From Catellatospora coxensis (GTDB taxonomy: Bacteria; Actinomycetota; Actinomycetes; Mycobacteriales; Micromonosporaceae): a stretch of 64,000 bases of DNA. Positions 1-8,884 of this stretch are shown here, piece by piece. The translations under genes were made by a program, and so were the position numbers. Position 1 is the stretch's first letter. Each line of letters opens with the position of its first letter. The notes under the pieces are model-generated. The model was given only the letters and a program-made list of their open reading frames with translations, ran no database searches and was not told the DNA's origin. The stretch spans positions 1 through 64,000 of the forward strand of contig NZ_BONI01000030.1 in NCBI RefSeq assembly GCF_016862635.1, read 5' to 3'.

Positions 1-25
1 GGGCGGCGCGGATGACGTCTGACAT
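1..25 (-). CDS. Possible 5' end of a gene running off the left edge
   Basis: A minus-strand ATG at 25-23 reads MSDVIRAA to the window edge. A GGACGGAG ribosome-binding sequence stands about 8 nt upstream. A second minus-strand frame, open from a GTG at 152 to the edge (VAAVPVDSKHADLVVRIRR...), overlaps it in another frame and looks protein-like but has no good ribosome-binding site. Only one of the two can be the main gene, and I cannot assign a function. Confidence 0.3.
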
Positions 26-377
26 GGTGCGATCTCCGTCCTGCTAGCGGTTCGCCGGTGCCCGCGGGGATCAGCACCACCAGGCCCGTCGCGCGGCGCC
101 GGATGCGGACGACGAGGTCGGCATGCTTGGAGTCAACCGGCACGGCCGCCACAGAGGAATTGGCGCATGGTCCGACATCGGCCCGCCCGACCCCTAAGCC
201 GTTTGTACTGTCCTACAAACCGTTCGCCGCCAACTGCTGGGTCATGAGGTTCGTTCACGACACGAAAATTTCCTTTCCGATGAATCGTCACCTATGTTGG
301 TGCCGCGGGCCCCTGACCGGCTCAGCGCTGTTTCCGGCCGGGCACCCTGCCGCGGCACCGATCAGGGGGAGACGCCG
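26..377. other. Upstream region with one operator-like palindrome
   Basis: No gene can be assigned with confidence on either strand in this stretch; the one protein-like frame (minus strand from the GTG at 152) is weak. It holds the 201-220 palindrome and a relatively AT-rich patch near 260-300 that could carry the promoter of the FN3 gene at 378. Confidence 0.4.
201..220. promoter_or_regulatory. Inverted repeat GTTTGTA-N6-TACAAAC
   Basis: This is a perfect 7-bp inverted repeat with a 6-bp spacer and is AT-richer than its surroundings. The size and symmetry fit a dimeric repressor site (TetR-type). Its regulator and target are not identifiable here; the candidate targets are the leftward gene at the edge and the FN3 gene to the right. 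Confidence 0.4.
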
Positions 378-1676
378 GTGGCACAGCCAGATCCCGGGCA
401 GGCAGCACAAGCGCGCAAACTGGTCGTCCAGTTAGGGCAGCTGCTCACCGACATCACCGCGGGCCGACCCGCCGCCAAGGTGCACCAGCAGCTGCTCGAC
501 CAGTTCGACGCCGCCGTGCACGACTACCGCATCGACGCGATGCAGCTCGGCGCGCAAGAGTTCGCCGACACCTGGCACGCGCTGCAGTACGGCCTCGACC
601 TGCCCGTCGACGCCTGGGAGCAGATCGTCCTGCCCACCGTCGTCGGCTTCAGCGGCATCCAGAAACTGAAGATCCACCTGGAGCTCGCCACCTCGTACTG
701 GCTGGCCGCCCGCGCCGCCGTCGACGCGGTGCCGGGCTACGCGGCCGCCGCCGCGGCGCTCCCCGATCCGTCCACCACCGACGACTCCCTCCCGGCCGTG
801 CCGGCGCAGCCGTCGGCCCAGCCCGGCACGCCCCGGCACGCCTTCGCCACCGAGCCCGCCACCCCCACGGCGTACGCCGTCACGGACCGCCCGGCCCGGC
901 CCGGCCCCGACCGGCGCGTGCTGGTCGCGATCGCGGTCGCCGTGCTGGCCACCGTCACCGTCATGCTGGTCTTCGTCATCAGGCCCACCGGTGACGACCC
1001 GGCATCGGCGACGCCGCAGGGGCTGCCCTCCCCGATGCTCTCGGCGGGCATGATGGCCGGCGACGGCGGCCAGCCGGTCACCCTGCCGACCGCACCACCG
1101 TCGGCGAGCCCGCAGCCTTCTCCGATGATCACCACGGAGCCGACTCCCGCGCCCAGCTGGACCCCGCCGACACCCTCGACCACCAAGCCCGGTGCTCCGT
1201 CCCCGGCCCGGCCGGTCGCGCCGTCCGCACCGACCCGCCTGATCGCGGTCGCCGCCGACGAGCACAACGTCTGGCTGTCGTGGTCTGCACCGGTCAACGG
1301 CGGGTCCGGTGGGGTCGCGTACTACCGCGTCGTCCGCGACGGGCAGCCGATCGGCTGGACCCGCGACAAGAGCGTCACCGTCACCGGGCTCGCGCCGGGG
1401 AAGGCGTACCGGTTCGCGATCATCGCGGTCAACGGTGCTGGGCTGCCGTCCGCGCCGAGCAACCAGATCACGACGATGACCGCGTCCCCGTCGCCTTCAG
1501 CGCCACCACCGTCGCCGTCCACGGTGCCGCCAGTGCCGACCGATGCGCCGACGCCGTCCCCGACGGAGACGACCGCCGAACCCACGTTGTCGCCGGTGGA
1601 GCCTTCCCCGCCGCCCTCGCCGGAGAACCCGTCACCGACCACGGAACCGCCCGTGGAACCGGAAGACCCGGCTTAG
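378..1676 (+). CDS. Single-pass membrane protein with extracellular fibronectin type III domain
   Basis: The product has 432 residues. The N-terminal ~150 residues form a helical cytoplasmic region. A transmembrane helix (VLVAIAVAVLATVTVMLVFV) lies near residues 180-203. A Pro/Ser/Thr-rich linker follows, then an FN3 domain at about 282-372 (SAPTRL..., WSAP, YRVVRDG, GLAPGKAYRF) and a Pro/Ser/Thr/Glu-rich tail. The topology places the FN3 domain outside the cell, where such domains usually bind proteins or glycans. I chose GTG 378 because GGGGGAG stands 6 nt upstream; an ATG at 294 lies in frame but lacks a site. The function is unknown. Confidence 0.8.
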   Translation: MAQPDPGQAAQARKLVVQLGQLLTDITAGRPAAKVHQQLLDQFDAAVHDYRIDAMQLGAQEFADTWHALQYGLDLPVDAWEQIVLPTVVGFSGIQKLKIHLELATSYWLAARAAVDAVPGYAAAAAALPDPSTTDDSLPAVPAQPSAQPGTPRHAFATEPATPTAYAVTDRPARPGPDRRVLVAIAVAVLATVTVMLVFVIRPTGDDPASATPQGLPSPMLSAGMMAGDGGQPVTLPTAPPSASPQPSPMITTEPTPAPSWTPPTPSTTKPGAPSPARPVAPSAPTRLIAVAADEHNVWLSWSAPVNGGSGGVAYYRVVRDGQPIGWTRDKSVTVTGLAPGKAYRFAIIAVNGAGLPSAPSNQITTMTASPSPSAPPPSPSTVPPVPTDAPTPSPTETTAEPTLSPVEPSPPPSPENPSPTTEPPVEPEDPA

Positions 1677-1683
1677 GCCTGTT

Positions 1684-2025
1684 CTAAGTTGATCCAGAAA
1701 AGGTCCGCTCAGAGCCCAATGCCGACTCTCCTAGCTCGCCAGTGGGCGGGCGCACGGGTAACCACCGCGCGTCCGCCTTGACGACAGGCTCCGGAACGGG
1801 ACCGGGGCGCACCACCGGCAAGCGTACGGTGGCCTCGACGAGCGCCAACCTGGTCAGGAAGTGCTCACGCATCCGCACACACGTCGCGGCGACCGGGCAG
1901 GGCCAAAGCCGACCGCAGCCACACATGTTGCCCCACGACCTGCCGTGGTCGGCGAGAATGCCGTCTGCGGCCTTGATCTGCCGACGAGCGTATGTCGCGA
2001 ACTGTTCGGCAGTCAGCAGGCGCAT
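1684..2025 (-). CDS. Small four-cysteine protein paired with an XRE regulator
   Basis: The product has 113 residues with the motif C35-x-C37-x5-C43-x5-C49 preceded by H27 (HGRSWGNMCGCGRLWPC). This resembles the HxxxxGxCxxCGxxWPC motif common in short actinobacterial proteins encoded beside helix-turn-helix regulators, and it suggests metal binding. Two adjacent ATGs (2028 and 2025) follow AAGGAGG; the second has the better spacing (4 nt). A nested hairpin sits just upstream. It is divergent from the XRE gene at 2208 and convergent with the FN3 gene. The function is not known; DNA binding or a partner role with the XRE protein is a guess. Confidence 0.7.
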   Translation of the reverse strand: MRLLTAEQFATYARRQIKAADGILADHGRSWGNMCGCGRLWPCPVAATCVRMREHFLTRLALVEATVRLPVVRPGPVPEPVVKADARWLPVRPPTGELGESALGSERTFSGST

Positions 2026-2047
2026 CATTCCTCCTTGGGCAACGTGA

Positions 2048-2089
2048 GGCCCCACGACGGGCACGCGTGCCCGCGTACGTCGTGGGGCC
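2048..2089. promoter_or_regulatory. Nested palindrome upstream of the four-cysteine gene
   Basis: The 12-bp arms GGCCCCACGACG (2048-2059) and CGTCGTGGGGCC (2078-2089) match perfectly. Inside them lies the perfect 14-bp palindrome GGGCACGCGTGCCC (2059-2072). It lies 20-odd nt before the minus-strand ATG, in the divergent region with the XRE gene, so it may act as an operator or as a 5'-leader hairpin of the small gene. A terminator is less likely because no gene ends here. Confidence 0.5.
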
Positions 2090-2207
2090 AATCGGCAGGG
2101 CGAGCTGGGAGACAAACCGCTGCGAATTCAGCCTCCTTTGCCTGAGGTCTGTTGTGAACCGGTTCGCTGTTGCGGCAACATCGGCAACAACAGATGGGGG
2201 CGACGGC

Positions 2208-3581
2208 GTGGGTCGATACGATGATCCGCTGTGCCGACTGTTCGGCGCGGCACTCCGGCAGCTACGTGAGCAGGCCGGCATCTCCCTGCGCGAACTCGGC
2301 AGACGCTGCCTCTACGACTACAGCCGGATCTCTCGGGTGGAGCGAGGTGAACACCTCATCGACGCAGCCCTGGTGCCCGCCCTCGACCAGGCGCTCGACG
2401 CGGGCGGCCTACTGACATCGCTCCGGTCGCTGCTGCCTGAGCCCGGCAACGCTGGAGCCGCCTCGGTGGCCGGCCTCATAACCGCGCTGCGCCAGGACGC
2501 TGGCGATAACGTGATGTTAGAGGTCAGCTCGCCAGGCGGGAGGATGGTCAAGGTGAACCTGCCCAGGCGTGAGTTCAACGGCCTTTTGGCCGGAGGTGCG
2601 CTGCGGGCACTGCTGCCTGGCGGACTGATCGACCTCGACCAGGCTGAACGTGTCAGCGGCGCCATCGACAATCCGCAACGCACCGACTCGCAGGTCCTCG
2701 ATTACTTTCGTGACCTTCTCGCACAGCACTACACCGCCGACAAGGTGCTCGGACCGCGCCACCTGGTCGAAGTGGTGCTCGCCCAGATCGCTGTGCTCGA
2801 CAAACTGCGATACGGCAGCCGACCGGGCACCGCTGAGCCCGCGATACGACTATTGGCCCAGTACGCCGAATTCGCGGGCTGGCTGTACCAGGACCTGGGG
2901 AACACAGCTGCGGCCATGCGCTGGACCGACCAGGCCGGCCAACGAGCACAGGCCATCGGCGATCATCAGCTGGCGGCTTACCTCCTGGTGCGCAGGAGCA
3001 ACATCGCGCTGCTCGACGCCGACGCTGTCGACGTGATTGAGCTGGCCTCAGCGGCAAGGCGGACGCCTGGGCCGATCAGCCCCAAGCTGGCGGCGCTCGC
3101 CGCCCAACAAGAAGCTCGCGGGTGGGCGCTACACGCTAAACCCGATCGGTTCCGCCGGTTGATCGACTCCGCAGCGGACCTGCTGCTCGGTCACCCGAAC
3201 GACGTCGACGACGACGCTCCGGTGTACCTGCGCAGCTACGACGTGGACACACTGGAGGAGCAGTCCGCGAGCGGTTATCGCACCTGCGGTCAGGCGGATA
3301 CCGCGGTCGCGATTCTCGAACGCAGGATCATCGCGACTCCCCCCGATCAGCAGCGCGACCGGGCCCACCAACTCGCGAAACTTGCCAACGCCGTGCTGCA
3401 GTCCGCACACCCCGACCCCGAGAGGGCTGCCACCATCGGGTTGAGCTGCGCCCATGTCGCCCGCTCCACGGGATCGTCGCGCATCACCACCGAACTACGT
3501 GCGCTCGACCGAACTCTGTCAGACCGCTGGCCAGGCTTGCCTGGCACCAAGGAACTCCGAGAGGCCCTGACGATCACATGA
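2208..3581 (+). CDS. XRE-family regulator with TPR-like C-terminal region
   Basis: The product has 457 residues. The helix-turn-helix is at about residues 8-65 (LRQLREQAGISLRELG, YSRISRVERGE). The remaining ~390 residues are helical and contain tandem TPR-like helix pairs (WLYQDLGNTAAAMRWTDQA, AAYLLVRRSNIALL). This layout is typical of large actinobacterial regulators that couple a peptide or protein sensor to DNA binding. GTG 2208 follows GGGGG by 7 nt; an in-frame GTG at 2154 is an alternative. The gene is divergent from the four-cysteine protein and followed, 137 bp on, by the helicase gene, which it may control. Confidence 0.82.
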   Translation: MGRYDDPLCRLFGAALRQLREQAGISLRELGRRCLYDYSRISRVERGEHLIDAALVPALDQALDAGGLLTSLRSLLPEPGNAGAASVAGLITALRQDAGDNVMLEVSSPGGRMVKVNLPRREFNGLLAGGALRALLPGGLIDLDQAERVSGAIDNPQRTDSQVLDYFRDLLAQHYTADKVLGPRHLVEVVLAQIAVLDKLRYGSRPGTAEPAIRLLAQYAEFAGWLYQDLGNTAAAMRWTDQAGQRAQAIGDHQLAAYLLVRRSNIALLDADAVDVIELASAARRTPGPISPKLAALAAQQEARGWALHAKPDRFRRLIDSAADLLLGHPNDVDDDAPVYLRSYDVDTLEEQSASGYRTCGQADTAVAILERRIIATPPDQQRDRAHQLAKLANAVLQSAHPDPERAATIGLSCAHVARSTGSSRITTELRALDRTLSDRWPGLPGTKELREALTIT

Positions 3582-3718
3582 TCGCACGAGCCCACGCAGC
3601 CACCGGCTGAGCCTTCGCCCCCGGAGACCTCGTCACCGGCGACAGAAGCCGCGCGTGGAGCCCGGAGGCGACGTCTGAGGATCCACCTCGGACCAGCCGG
3701 CCCGGCAACCGTTCCATC

Positions 3719-6700
3719 ATGACGGCCGGGGACTTCGACCTGTCGTACGACCTCGGCCAGCCCGCACGTGCCTTTCGACGACTCTACGATCTCATGGTGG
3801 CAGACTCCCCCATCCTCGGGCTCTACGACAGCTTGCTGACCCAGCCCCTCGCACAGCAGGTCAGCCGTTGGCAGGCCGCCGGTCATGTGGTCGACCTCGA
3901 CCACGTCAGCGAGGCCGACGTGGCTCACCTGCTCGGCCGGTTCATCGGCGAGGCCTCGGCACGGGCACTTGCCGCGGTCCGTGGCACCGATGCTCAGGTG
4001 GAGCTCGCCAACCAGCTGCTGCGCAGCCTCGACCACACCGCGCTCGTCGAGGCCGGTCCCCGGCGGCTGCTCTCCATCATGGGCGGCGAGCCTGGCACCG
4101 ACCCGCTCACCCGGCCGCTGACCTCGCTCTCCGAGGCCGCGCTGCTGACCAACGCGCGCGAGGACCCGAACCTCGCCCACGAACTGGCCGCAGAACTGAC
4201 CAGCGTCGATCACGTCGACCTGCTCTGCGCATTCGTGAAGTGGTCGGGGCTGCGAATCCTGGAACGGCGGCTCGAAGATCTGCGACGGCGCGGCGTGCCA
4301 CTGCGCGTCATCACCACGACGTATATGGGTGCGACCGAGCGACGTGCTCTGGATCGCCTCGTCACCGACTTCGGCGCCCAGGTGAAGATCAGCTACGAGC
4401 AGAGCTCCACGCGGCTGCACGCCAAGGCCTGGCTCTTGCGCCGCGCGACCGGCTTCGACACTGCGTATGTGGGCAGTTCCAACCTGTCCAAAGCCGCACT
4501 GCTCGACGGCCTGGAATGGAACGTACGCCTGTCCTCCGTCACCACGCCCCGCCTGCTGGACAAGTTCCGGGCGACGTTCGACTCCTACTGGGACCGCGCC
4601 GAGTTCGAGCTCTACAACCCGGCTGAGGACGGCGACCGGCTCGACCAGGCACTCGCATCGACATCGTCCGGCAAGCGGCTGTTCCAGGTACCCGCGCTCG
4701 TCCCGCATCCGTTCCCGCACCAGCGGGAGATGCTCGAAGACCTCGACCTGCAACGGACCGCCTACGACCAGCACCGCAACCTGCTGGTTGCGGCCACCGG
4801 CACGGGCAAGACCGTCACAGCCGCCTTCGACTACCGCAACCTGCAGCAACGCCTCGGCAGGTTGCCGAGCCTGCTGTTCGTCGCCCACCGGCAGGAGATC
4901 CTCGCCCAGGCACTGCACACGTACCGGCAGGTCCTCGCCGTAACCGACTTCGGCGAATTGCATGTCGGCGAGGCGCGCTCCCGACAGTGGCGGCATGTCT
5001 TCGCTTCGGTGCAGTCGCTGCACCGCGCTATCGGCGACCTGGCACAGGATCACTTCGACGTCGTGGTCATCGACGAATTCCACCACGCGGAGGCCATGAC
5101 CTACCGCCGCATCCTCGATCACCTGCAACCGCAGGAGCTGCTCGGGCTCACCGCCACGCCTGAGCGGGCCGACGGCAAGTGGGTGCAGGACGAGTTCTTC
5201 GACGGGCGCATCGCCTCCGAGCTGCGCCTTTGGGACGCGCTGCACGCCGATCTGCTGTGCCCGTTCCACTACTTCGGCGTCAACGACGAAACGGATCTCA
5301 CCGGCATCGCCTGGAGCCGAGGGGTCTACGACAAGGAGGGTTTGGAGGCAGCTTTCACCGGCAACGAGCAGCGGGCCAGGCTGATCTTCAACGCGCTGCG
5401 GGACAAGGTCGGCGACCTCGACGACGTACGCGGCCTGGGCTTCTGCGTCTCCGTCGCGCACGCGCACTACATGGCGGAGTTCTTCGACAAGCACGGCATC
5501 CCGGCCCGCGCCGTCGACGGGTCAACGCCTGCCGGGCAGCGCAAAGCCGCACTGGCAGCGCTGCGCAGCGGCGAGGTGAAGTTCCTTTTCGCGGTCGACC
5601 TGTTCAACGAGGGCTTGGACATCCCCGACATCAACACGATCCTGATGCTGCGCCCGACCGAGAGCTCCACCGTCTTCCTGCAGCAACTCGGACGCGGGCT
5701 GCGGCGCACGTCCGACAAGGCCGTGCTGACCGTGCTGGACTTCGTCGGGCTGCACCGGGCCGAGTTCCGGCTGGAGAATCGATTCCAGGCGCTGACCGGA
5801 TTCGCCCGCGGCCGGCTGAAGGACCAGGCCGAGTCCGACTTCCCGCTACTGCCGCCGGGCTGCCAGGTCGTGCTGGACCGGGTGGCGAAAGAACGTCTCC
5901 TCGGGAGCCTGCGCGAGCACCTCAGCGTCAAGGTCAACGTCCTGGCGCAGGAGGTCCGCAGCTACGACCAGCCGACGCTTGCCGGCTACCTGGAGGCCAG
6001 TGGACGGGACATCACCGACGTCTACCGCAGTAACCGGTCCTGGACGTCGCTGCTGCGCAGGGCCGGTCGGCTCGACCAGCAGCCGTCTGCGCTGGAAGCC
6101 GAGGTCGGCAAGCGGATGCGGGCGTTCCTGCACGTCGACGACGCACGCCGGGCAGCGGCATACGCACGGCTGGTAGCCGTGCACGGGCCTGCCTACGGGG
6201 ACCTGTCGCCGGCCGAGCAGGCATACGCCAGAATGCTCATCTTCTCCGTATGGCGTGACGGCGGCGGCTTCGCCGCCTACGACGACGGGTTGGCGCAGCT
6301 GCGCGGCGAGCCGCACCTGCGCGACGAGATCCGCCAGATCGTCGAGTACGGCGTCGACCGGCCGCGGCGGCTGGCCAAGCCACTGCCCGACGTGCTGTCA
6401 CGGGTGCCACTGGCCATCAACGCGCGCTACTCCGCCGAGGAGATCCTCGCCGCGCTCGGCTGGGCGGAACTGGGCGGCGGCCGCGTGCCGGAGAACATGC
6501 GCGAGGGGGTGGCCTGGTCACCCGCGACGCAGTGCGACGCGCTGCTGGTCACGCTGCGTAAGAACGAGAAGGAGTTCTCACCGCAGACGATGTACCGCGA
6601 CTATGCGCTGACCCCTGAGTTGTTCCACTGGGAGTCGCAGAACCGCACCGGCGCGAACTCCGTCACCGGGCAGCGCTACCGCGCCCACGCCAGTGAGGGC

Positions 6701-6883
6701 AGCCACGTGCTGCTGTTCACCCGGGAGAGCACGTCGACCGAGCACGGGTATCCCGAGCCGTACGTGTTCCATGGGACAGCGCAGTACGTCGAGCACCGGG
6801 GCGAGCGGCCGATGGCCGTCACCTGGCGGCTCGACGAGCCGATGCCGGAAGACCTGTTCCGCCGCGCGGCGGTGGCCGCGTAG
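3719..6883 (+). CDS. PLD-nuclease-like / superfamily 2 helicase / DUF3427 protein
   Basis: The product has 1054 residues in three parts. A phospholipase-D-like domain carries H-A-K-x4 and GSSNLSKAAL (about 232-262). A superfamily 2 helicase follows with Walker A AATGTGKT (about 358-365), motif II IDEFHHAE (DEFH, about 451), motif III LTATPER (about 476) and motif VI QQLGRGLRR (about 655). A C-terminal DUF3427-type region has EEILAALGW and NSVTGQRYRAHASEG. Proteins with this order are thought to process nucleic acid and are often seen in defence or repair settings, but the substrate is unknown. The PLD motif appears once, so dimerisation would be needed for a complete nuclease site. No strong ribosome-binding site precedes the ATG. 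Confidence 0.85.
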   Translation: MTAGDFDLSYDLGQPARAFRRLYDLMVADSPILGLYDSLLTQPLAQQVSRWQAAGHVVDLDHVSEADVAHLLGRFIGEASARALAAVRGTDAQVELANQLLRSLDHTALVEAGPRRLLSIMGGEPGTDPLTRPLTSLSEAALLTNAREDPNLAHELAAELTSVDHVDLLCAFVKWSGLRILERRLEDLRRRGVPLRVITTTYMGATERRALDRLVTDFGAQVKISYEQSSTRLHAKAWLLRRATGFDTAYVGSSNLSKAALLDGLEWNVRLSSVTTPRLLDKFRATFDSYWDRAEFELYNPAEDGDRLDQALASTSSGKRLFQVPALVPHPFPHQREMLEDLDLQRTAYDQHRNLLVAATGTGKTVTAAFDYRNLQQRLGRLPSLLFVAHRQEILAQALHTYRQVLAVTDFGELHVGEARSRQWRHVFASVQSLHRAIGDLAQDHFDVVVIDEFHHAEAMTYRRILDHLQPQELLGLTATPERADGKWVQDEFFDGRIASELRLWDALHADLLCPFHYFGVNDETDLTGIAWSRGVYDKEGLEAAFTGNEQRARLIFNALRDKVGDLDDVRGLGFCVSVAHAHYMAEFFDKHGIPARAVDGSTPAGQRKAALAALRSGEVKFLFAVDLFNEGLDIPDINTILMLRPTESSTVFLQQLGRGLRRTSDKAVLTVLDFVGLHRAEFRLENRFQALTGFARGRLKDQAESDFPLLPPGCQVVLDRVAKERLLGSLREHLSVKVNVLAQEVRSYDQPTLAGYLEASGRDITDVYRSNRSWTSLLRRAGRLDQQPSALEAEVGKRMRAFLHVDDARRAAAYARLVAVHGPAYGDLSPAEQAYARMLIFSVWRDGGGFAAYDDGLAQLRGEPHLRDEIRQIVEYGVDRPRRLAKPLPDVLSRVPLAINARYSAEEILAALGWAELGGGRVPENMREGVAWSPATQCDALLVTLRKNEKEFSPQTMYRDYALTPELFHWESQNRTGANSVTGQRYRAHASEGSHVLLFTRESTSTEHGYPEPYVFHGTAQYVEHRGERPMAVTWRLDEPMPEDLFRRAAVAA

Positions 6884-7054
6884 ACGCATGGAACTCCTCA
6901 GGCCGAGCGCGTGACCTCGACGCGCTGCTCGGTGCCCGGTGGCACGCTGCACGAGGCATGGGAGATCGACAGCGTGAAGCGTCGTACGGTGATGAGATCC
7001 CCGCTCGCGCTGGTGCCCGGCATGCTGGCCAACCTGCGGTGAGCTTCGCCTTCC

Positions 7055-7225
7055 TCATTTCGCCTCCCCGGTCAGCTCGCGGTACAGCTCGATCAGCAAG
7101 CCTGCCTGGTCGAGCGCGTCAGTCAACGCCTCGATCTCGTCGTCGTTGCTGTCGCCGTCGGCCGCGTCCAGGGCCACCGCCTTCAACTCGCAGTACGCCA
7201 TGTACGCCTGCTCGATCTGGTCCAT
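7055..7225 (-). CDS. Small acidic hypothetical protein
   Basis: The product has 56 residues (MDQIEQAYMAYCELKAVAL...), acidic and predicted helical, with no recognised domain. ATG 7225 was chosen because AAAGGAGG stands 6 nt upstream; the longer start at 7249 would overlap that site. The 275 bases upstream (7226-7500) hold no other gene that I can support. Confidence 0.6.
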   Translation of the reverse strand: MDQIEQAYMAYCELKAVALDAADGDSNDDEIEALTDALDQAGLLIELYRELTGEAK

Positions 7226-7500
7226 GCGTTGCCTCCTTTGTCGGGACATCGGTCATCGGTGCCGGTGTCCCACATAGCACACCTGGGCGTCAGGCGCGGC
7301 GAGCGCCATGTTCCAAGCCCGCCGTCTTGACAACCTCGACCGGCAGCCACCCCGACGTTCGCATCGTGCGACGAGCCCAGACGGTCGCGCTCCTGGCCGA
7401 GAACATCAGTGAGCGCAGGGTTTCCAAAGGTCTGCGGAGGCCCCTGCCGAGATGGCGACGTGCCACGAGTCGCATCGACCTGCGGCACGTCGGACAGACA

Positions 7501-8319
7501 TCACCCGACCAGACCATGGTCGCGGCCGAACCTAACGACGTCACCGGCCGGGCGACCGGTGACCTGCGCGAAGTCCGGGGTGACCAGGTCACCCCAGTTC
7601 GCGGCGTACGCCGTCAGGTACTCCCCGGTGACCTCCGCCATCCACGCGGACAGACCGGCCGTTCGCATGCCGGCCACCACGTCGGCTCCGGGCACGGCCT
7701 GGTAGTCCAGGCCCAGCCGGGCCGCCACGTCGCGCATGGACAGGCTCTCCGGCCCGGTGATGGTGTAGATCCGGCCCGCATGACCGGACGGCTCGGCCAG
7801 GACCCGTGCGCCGAACGCCGCGATGTCGCGTACGTCGATGGGGCTCAGCCGCCCCTCGCCGGTGGCCCCGTACAGGGTGCCGCCGTGCACCGAGCCGAGC
7901 AGGTTCTGCTGGAAGAACGCGGGCCGGATGACGGTCCAGCCGATGCCGGAGGCCTGCAGTTCGGCGTCGGACAGCGCATGCAGGCGGCCGTTGCGGGTCG
8001 GCGCGTCGGGTGCGGCCCCGATGGCCGACAGCCGCACGATGTGCTTGACCCCGGCATGCCGCGCGGCCCAGACCGCGTTGGAACTCGCGTGCGGCGCGGT
8101 CGGACCCATGGCGGTGAGCAGCCACAACGTGTCGACGCCGGCGAACGCCTCGGCGAGGGTGTGCGGCTGTTCGAGGTCTCCGACCGCGACCTCCACGCCG
8201 GCCGGCGCTTTGGCCGGGTCGCGGACCAGGGCCCGTACGTCGGCCGACGCGTCGGCGGTGAGGGCGGCGATGAGGGCGCTGGAGACGGTTCCGTTGGCAC
8301 CGGCGACCAGGATGGTCAT
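7501..8319 (-). CDS. NmrA-like NAD(P)-binding oxidoreductase
   Basis: The product has 272 residues. An N-terminal Rossmann fold shows VAGANGTVSSAL (residues 5-16), LVRDP after strand 2 and VDTLWLL at strand 4. RLSAIGA and IRPAFFQQNL match the NmrA/SDR-atypical class, which binds NAD(P)H and either reduces quinones or small molecules or acts as a redox sensor. ATG 8319 has AAAGGA 6-7 nt upstream. The gene is divergent from a MarR regulator with a perfect palindrome between them, so MarR control in response to an oxidant or phenolic compound is likely by analogy. Confidence 0.85.
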   Translation of the reverse strand: MTILVAGANGTVSSALIAALTADASADVRALVRDPAKAPAGVEVAVGDLEQPHTLAEAFAGVDTLWLLTAMGPTAPHASSNAVWAARHAGVKHIVRLSAIGAAPDAPTRNGRLHALSDAELQASGIGWTVIRPAFFQQNLLGSVHGGTLYGATGEGRLSPIDVRDIAAFGARVLAEPSGHAGRIYTITGPESLSMRDVAARLGLDYQAVPGADVVAGMRTAGLSAWMAEVTGEYLTAYAANWGDLVTPDFAQVTGRPAGDVVRFGRDHGLVG

Positions 8320-8363
8320 GGCGGATCCTTTCCGTGGGATGCTGACGCGGAAGACAGTACTAG

Positions 8364-8388
8364 TGATAGTCAGCATTAGTGACTATCA
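8364..8388. promoter_or_regulatory. MarR operator candidate TGATAGTCA-N7-TGACTATCA
   Basis: A perfect 9-bp inverted repeat with a 7-bp spacer lies in the 87-bp gap between the divergent NmrA and MarR genes. It is clearly AT-richer than the surrounding DNA. The total length of 25 bp and the position over both promoters fit a MarR dimer that represses itself and the oxidoreductase. Confidence 0.7.
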
Positions 8389-8406
8389 AGTTTGGTGATT
8401 AAATTC

Positions 8407-8856
8407 ATGCGTCGCAGTGAGCAGAAGCGGAATAACCCCGACCTCGGTGCGCTGACCGCGCGGTTGCTGTTCGCCGTGCAGCGGCAGCTGGCCGACAGCC
8501 ACGCGCGGACCAAGCCCCGGCACGGCGCCGTCATGGCCTATCTGGACGAGCAGGGCAACCGCGCGACCGAACTAGCCGAGCTGTCCGGGCAGCACAAACA
8601 GGTCATCGGCACGCTCGTCGACGAGCTGGAGGCGCTGGGCCTGGTCACCCGCGAACCCGACCCGGCCGACCGCCGCGCCAAACTCGTCGTGCCCACCGCC
8701 ACCGGCCTGGCCGCGATGAAAGCCGGCGACGAGGCGATGGCCGCTGTCGAGCAGCGGCTGGCCGGCGCCATCGGGCACGAGGACTACCTGGCCTTCAAAC
8801 GCACCCTGCAGCGGCTCGCGGAACTGAGCACGCCGGGCGACGGCGCACCGGACTGA
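8407..8856 (+). CDS. MarR-family transcriptional regulator
   Basis: The product has 149 residues. A winged helix is evident: ATELAELSGQHKQVIGTLVDELEALGLV is the recognition region, followed by the wing REPDPADRRAKLVVPT, including the D-x-R-A/D-K-R-like signature of MarR wings. In-frame starts are TTG 8392, GTG 8395 and ATG 8407; the ATG leaves the palindrome outside the gene. It probably represses the divergent NmrA-like gene and itself from the 8364-8388 site. Confidence 0.88.
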   Translation: MRRSEQKRNNPDLGALTARLLFAVQRQLADSHARTKPRHGAVMAYLDEQGNRATELAELSGQHKQVIGTLVDELEALGLVTREPDPADRRAKLVVPTATGLAAMKAGDEAMAAVEQRLAGAIGHEDYLAFKRTLQRLAELSTPGDGAPD

Positions 8857-8884
8857 CCGTCCAGGGCACGGCCCGAGCCGTGAC

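Noticed and set aside
3347-5494. Long minus-strand open frame of 715 codons opposite the helicase gene
   Set aside because: It is antisense to a gene with clear helicase and PLD motifs; such frames arise from high third-position GC.
6911-7042. A 43-codon plus-strand frame starting GTG (VTSTRCSVPGGTLHEAW...)
   Set aside because: It has no ribosome-binding site and no recognisable family; it may be a remnant but cannot be supported.
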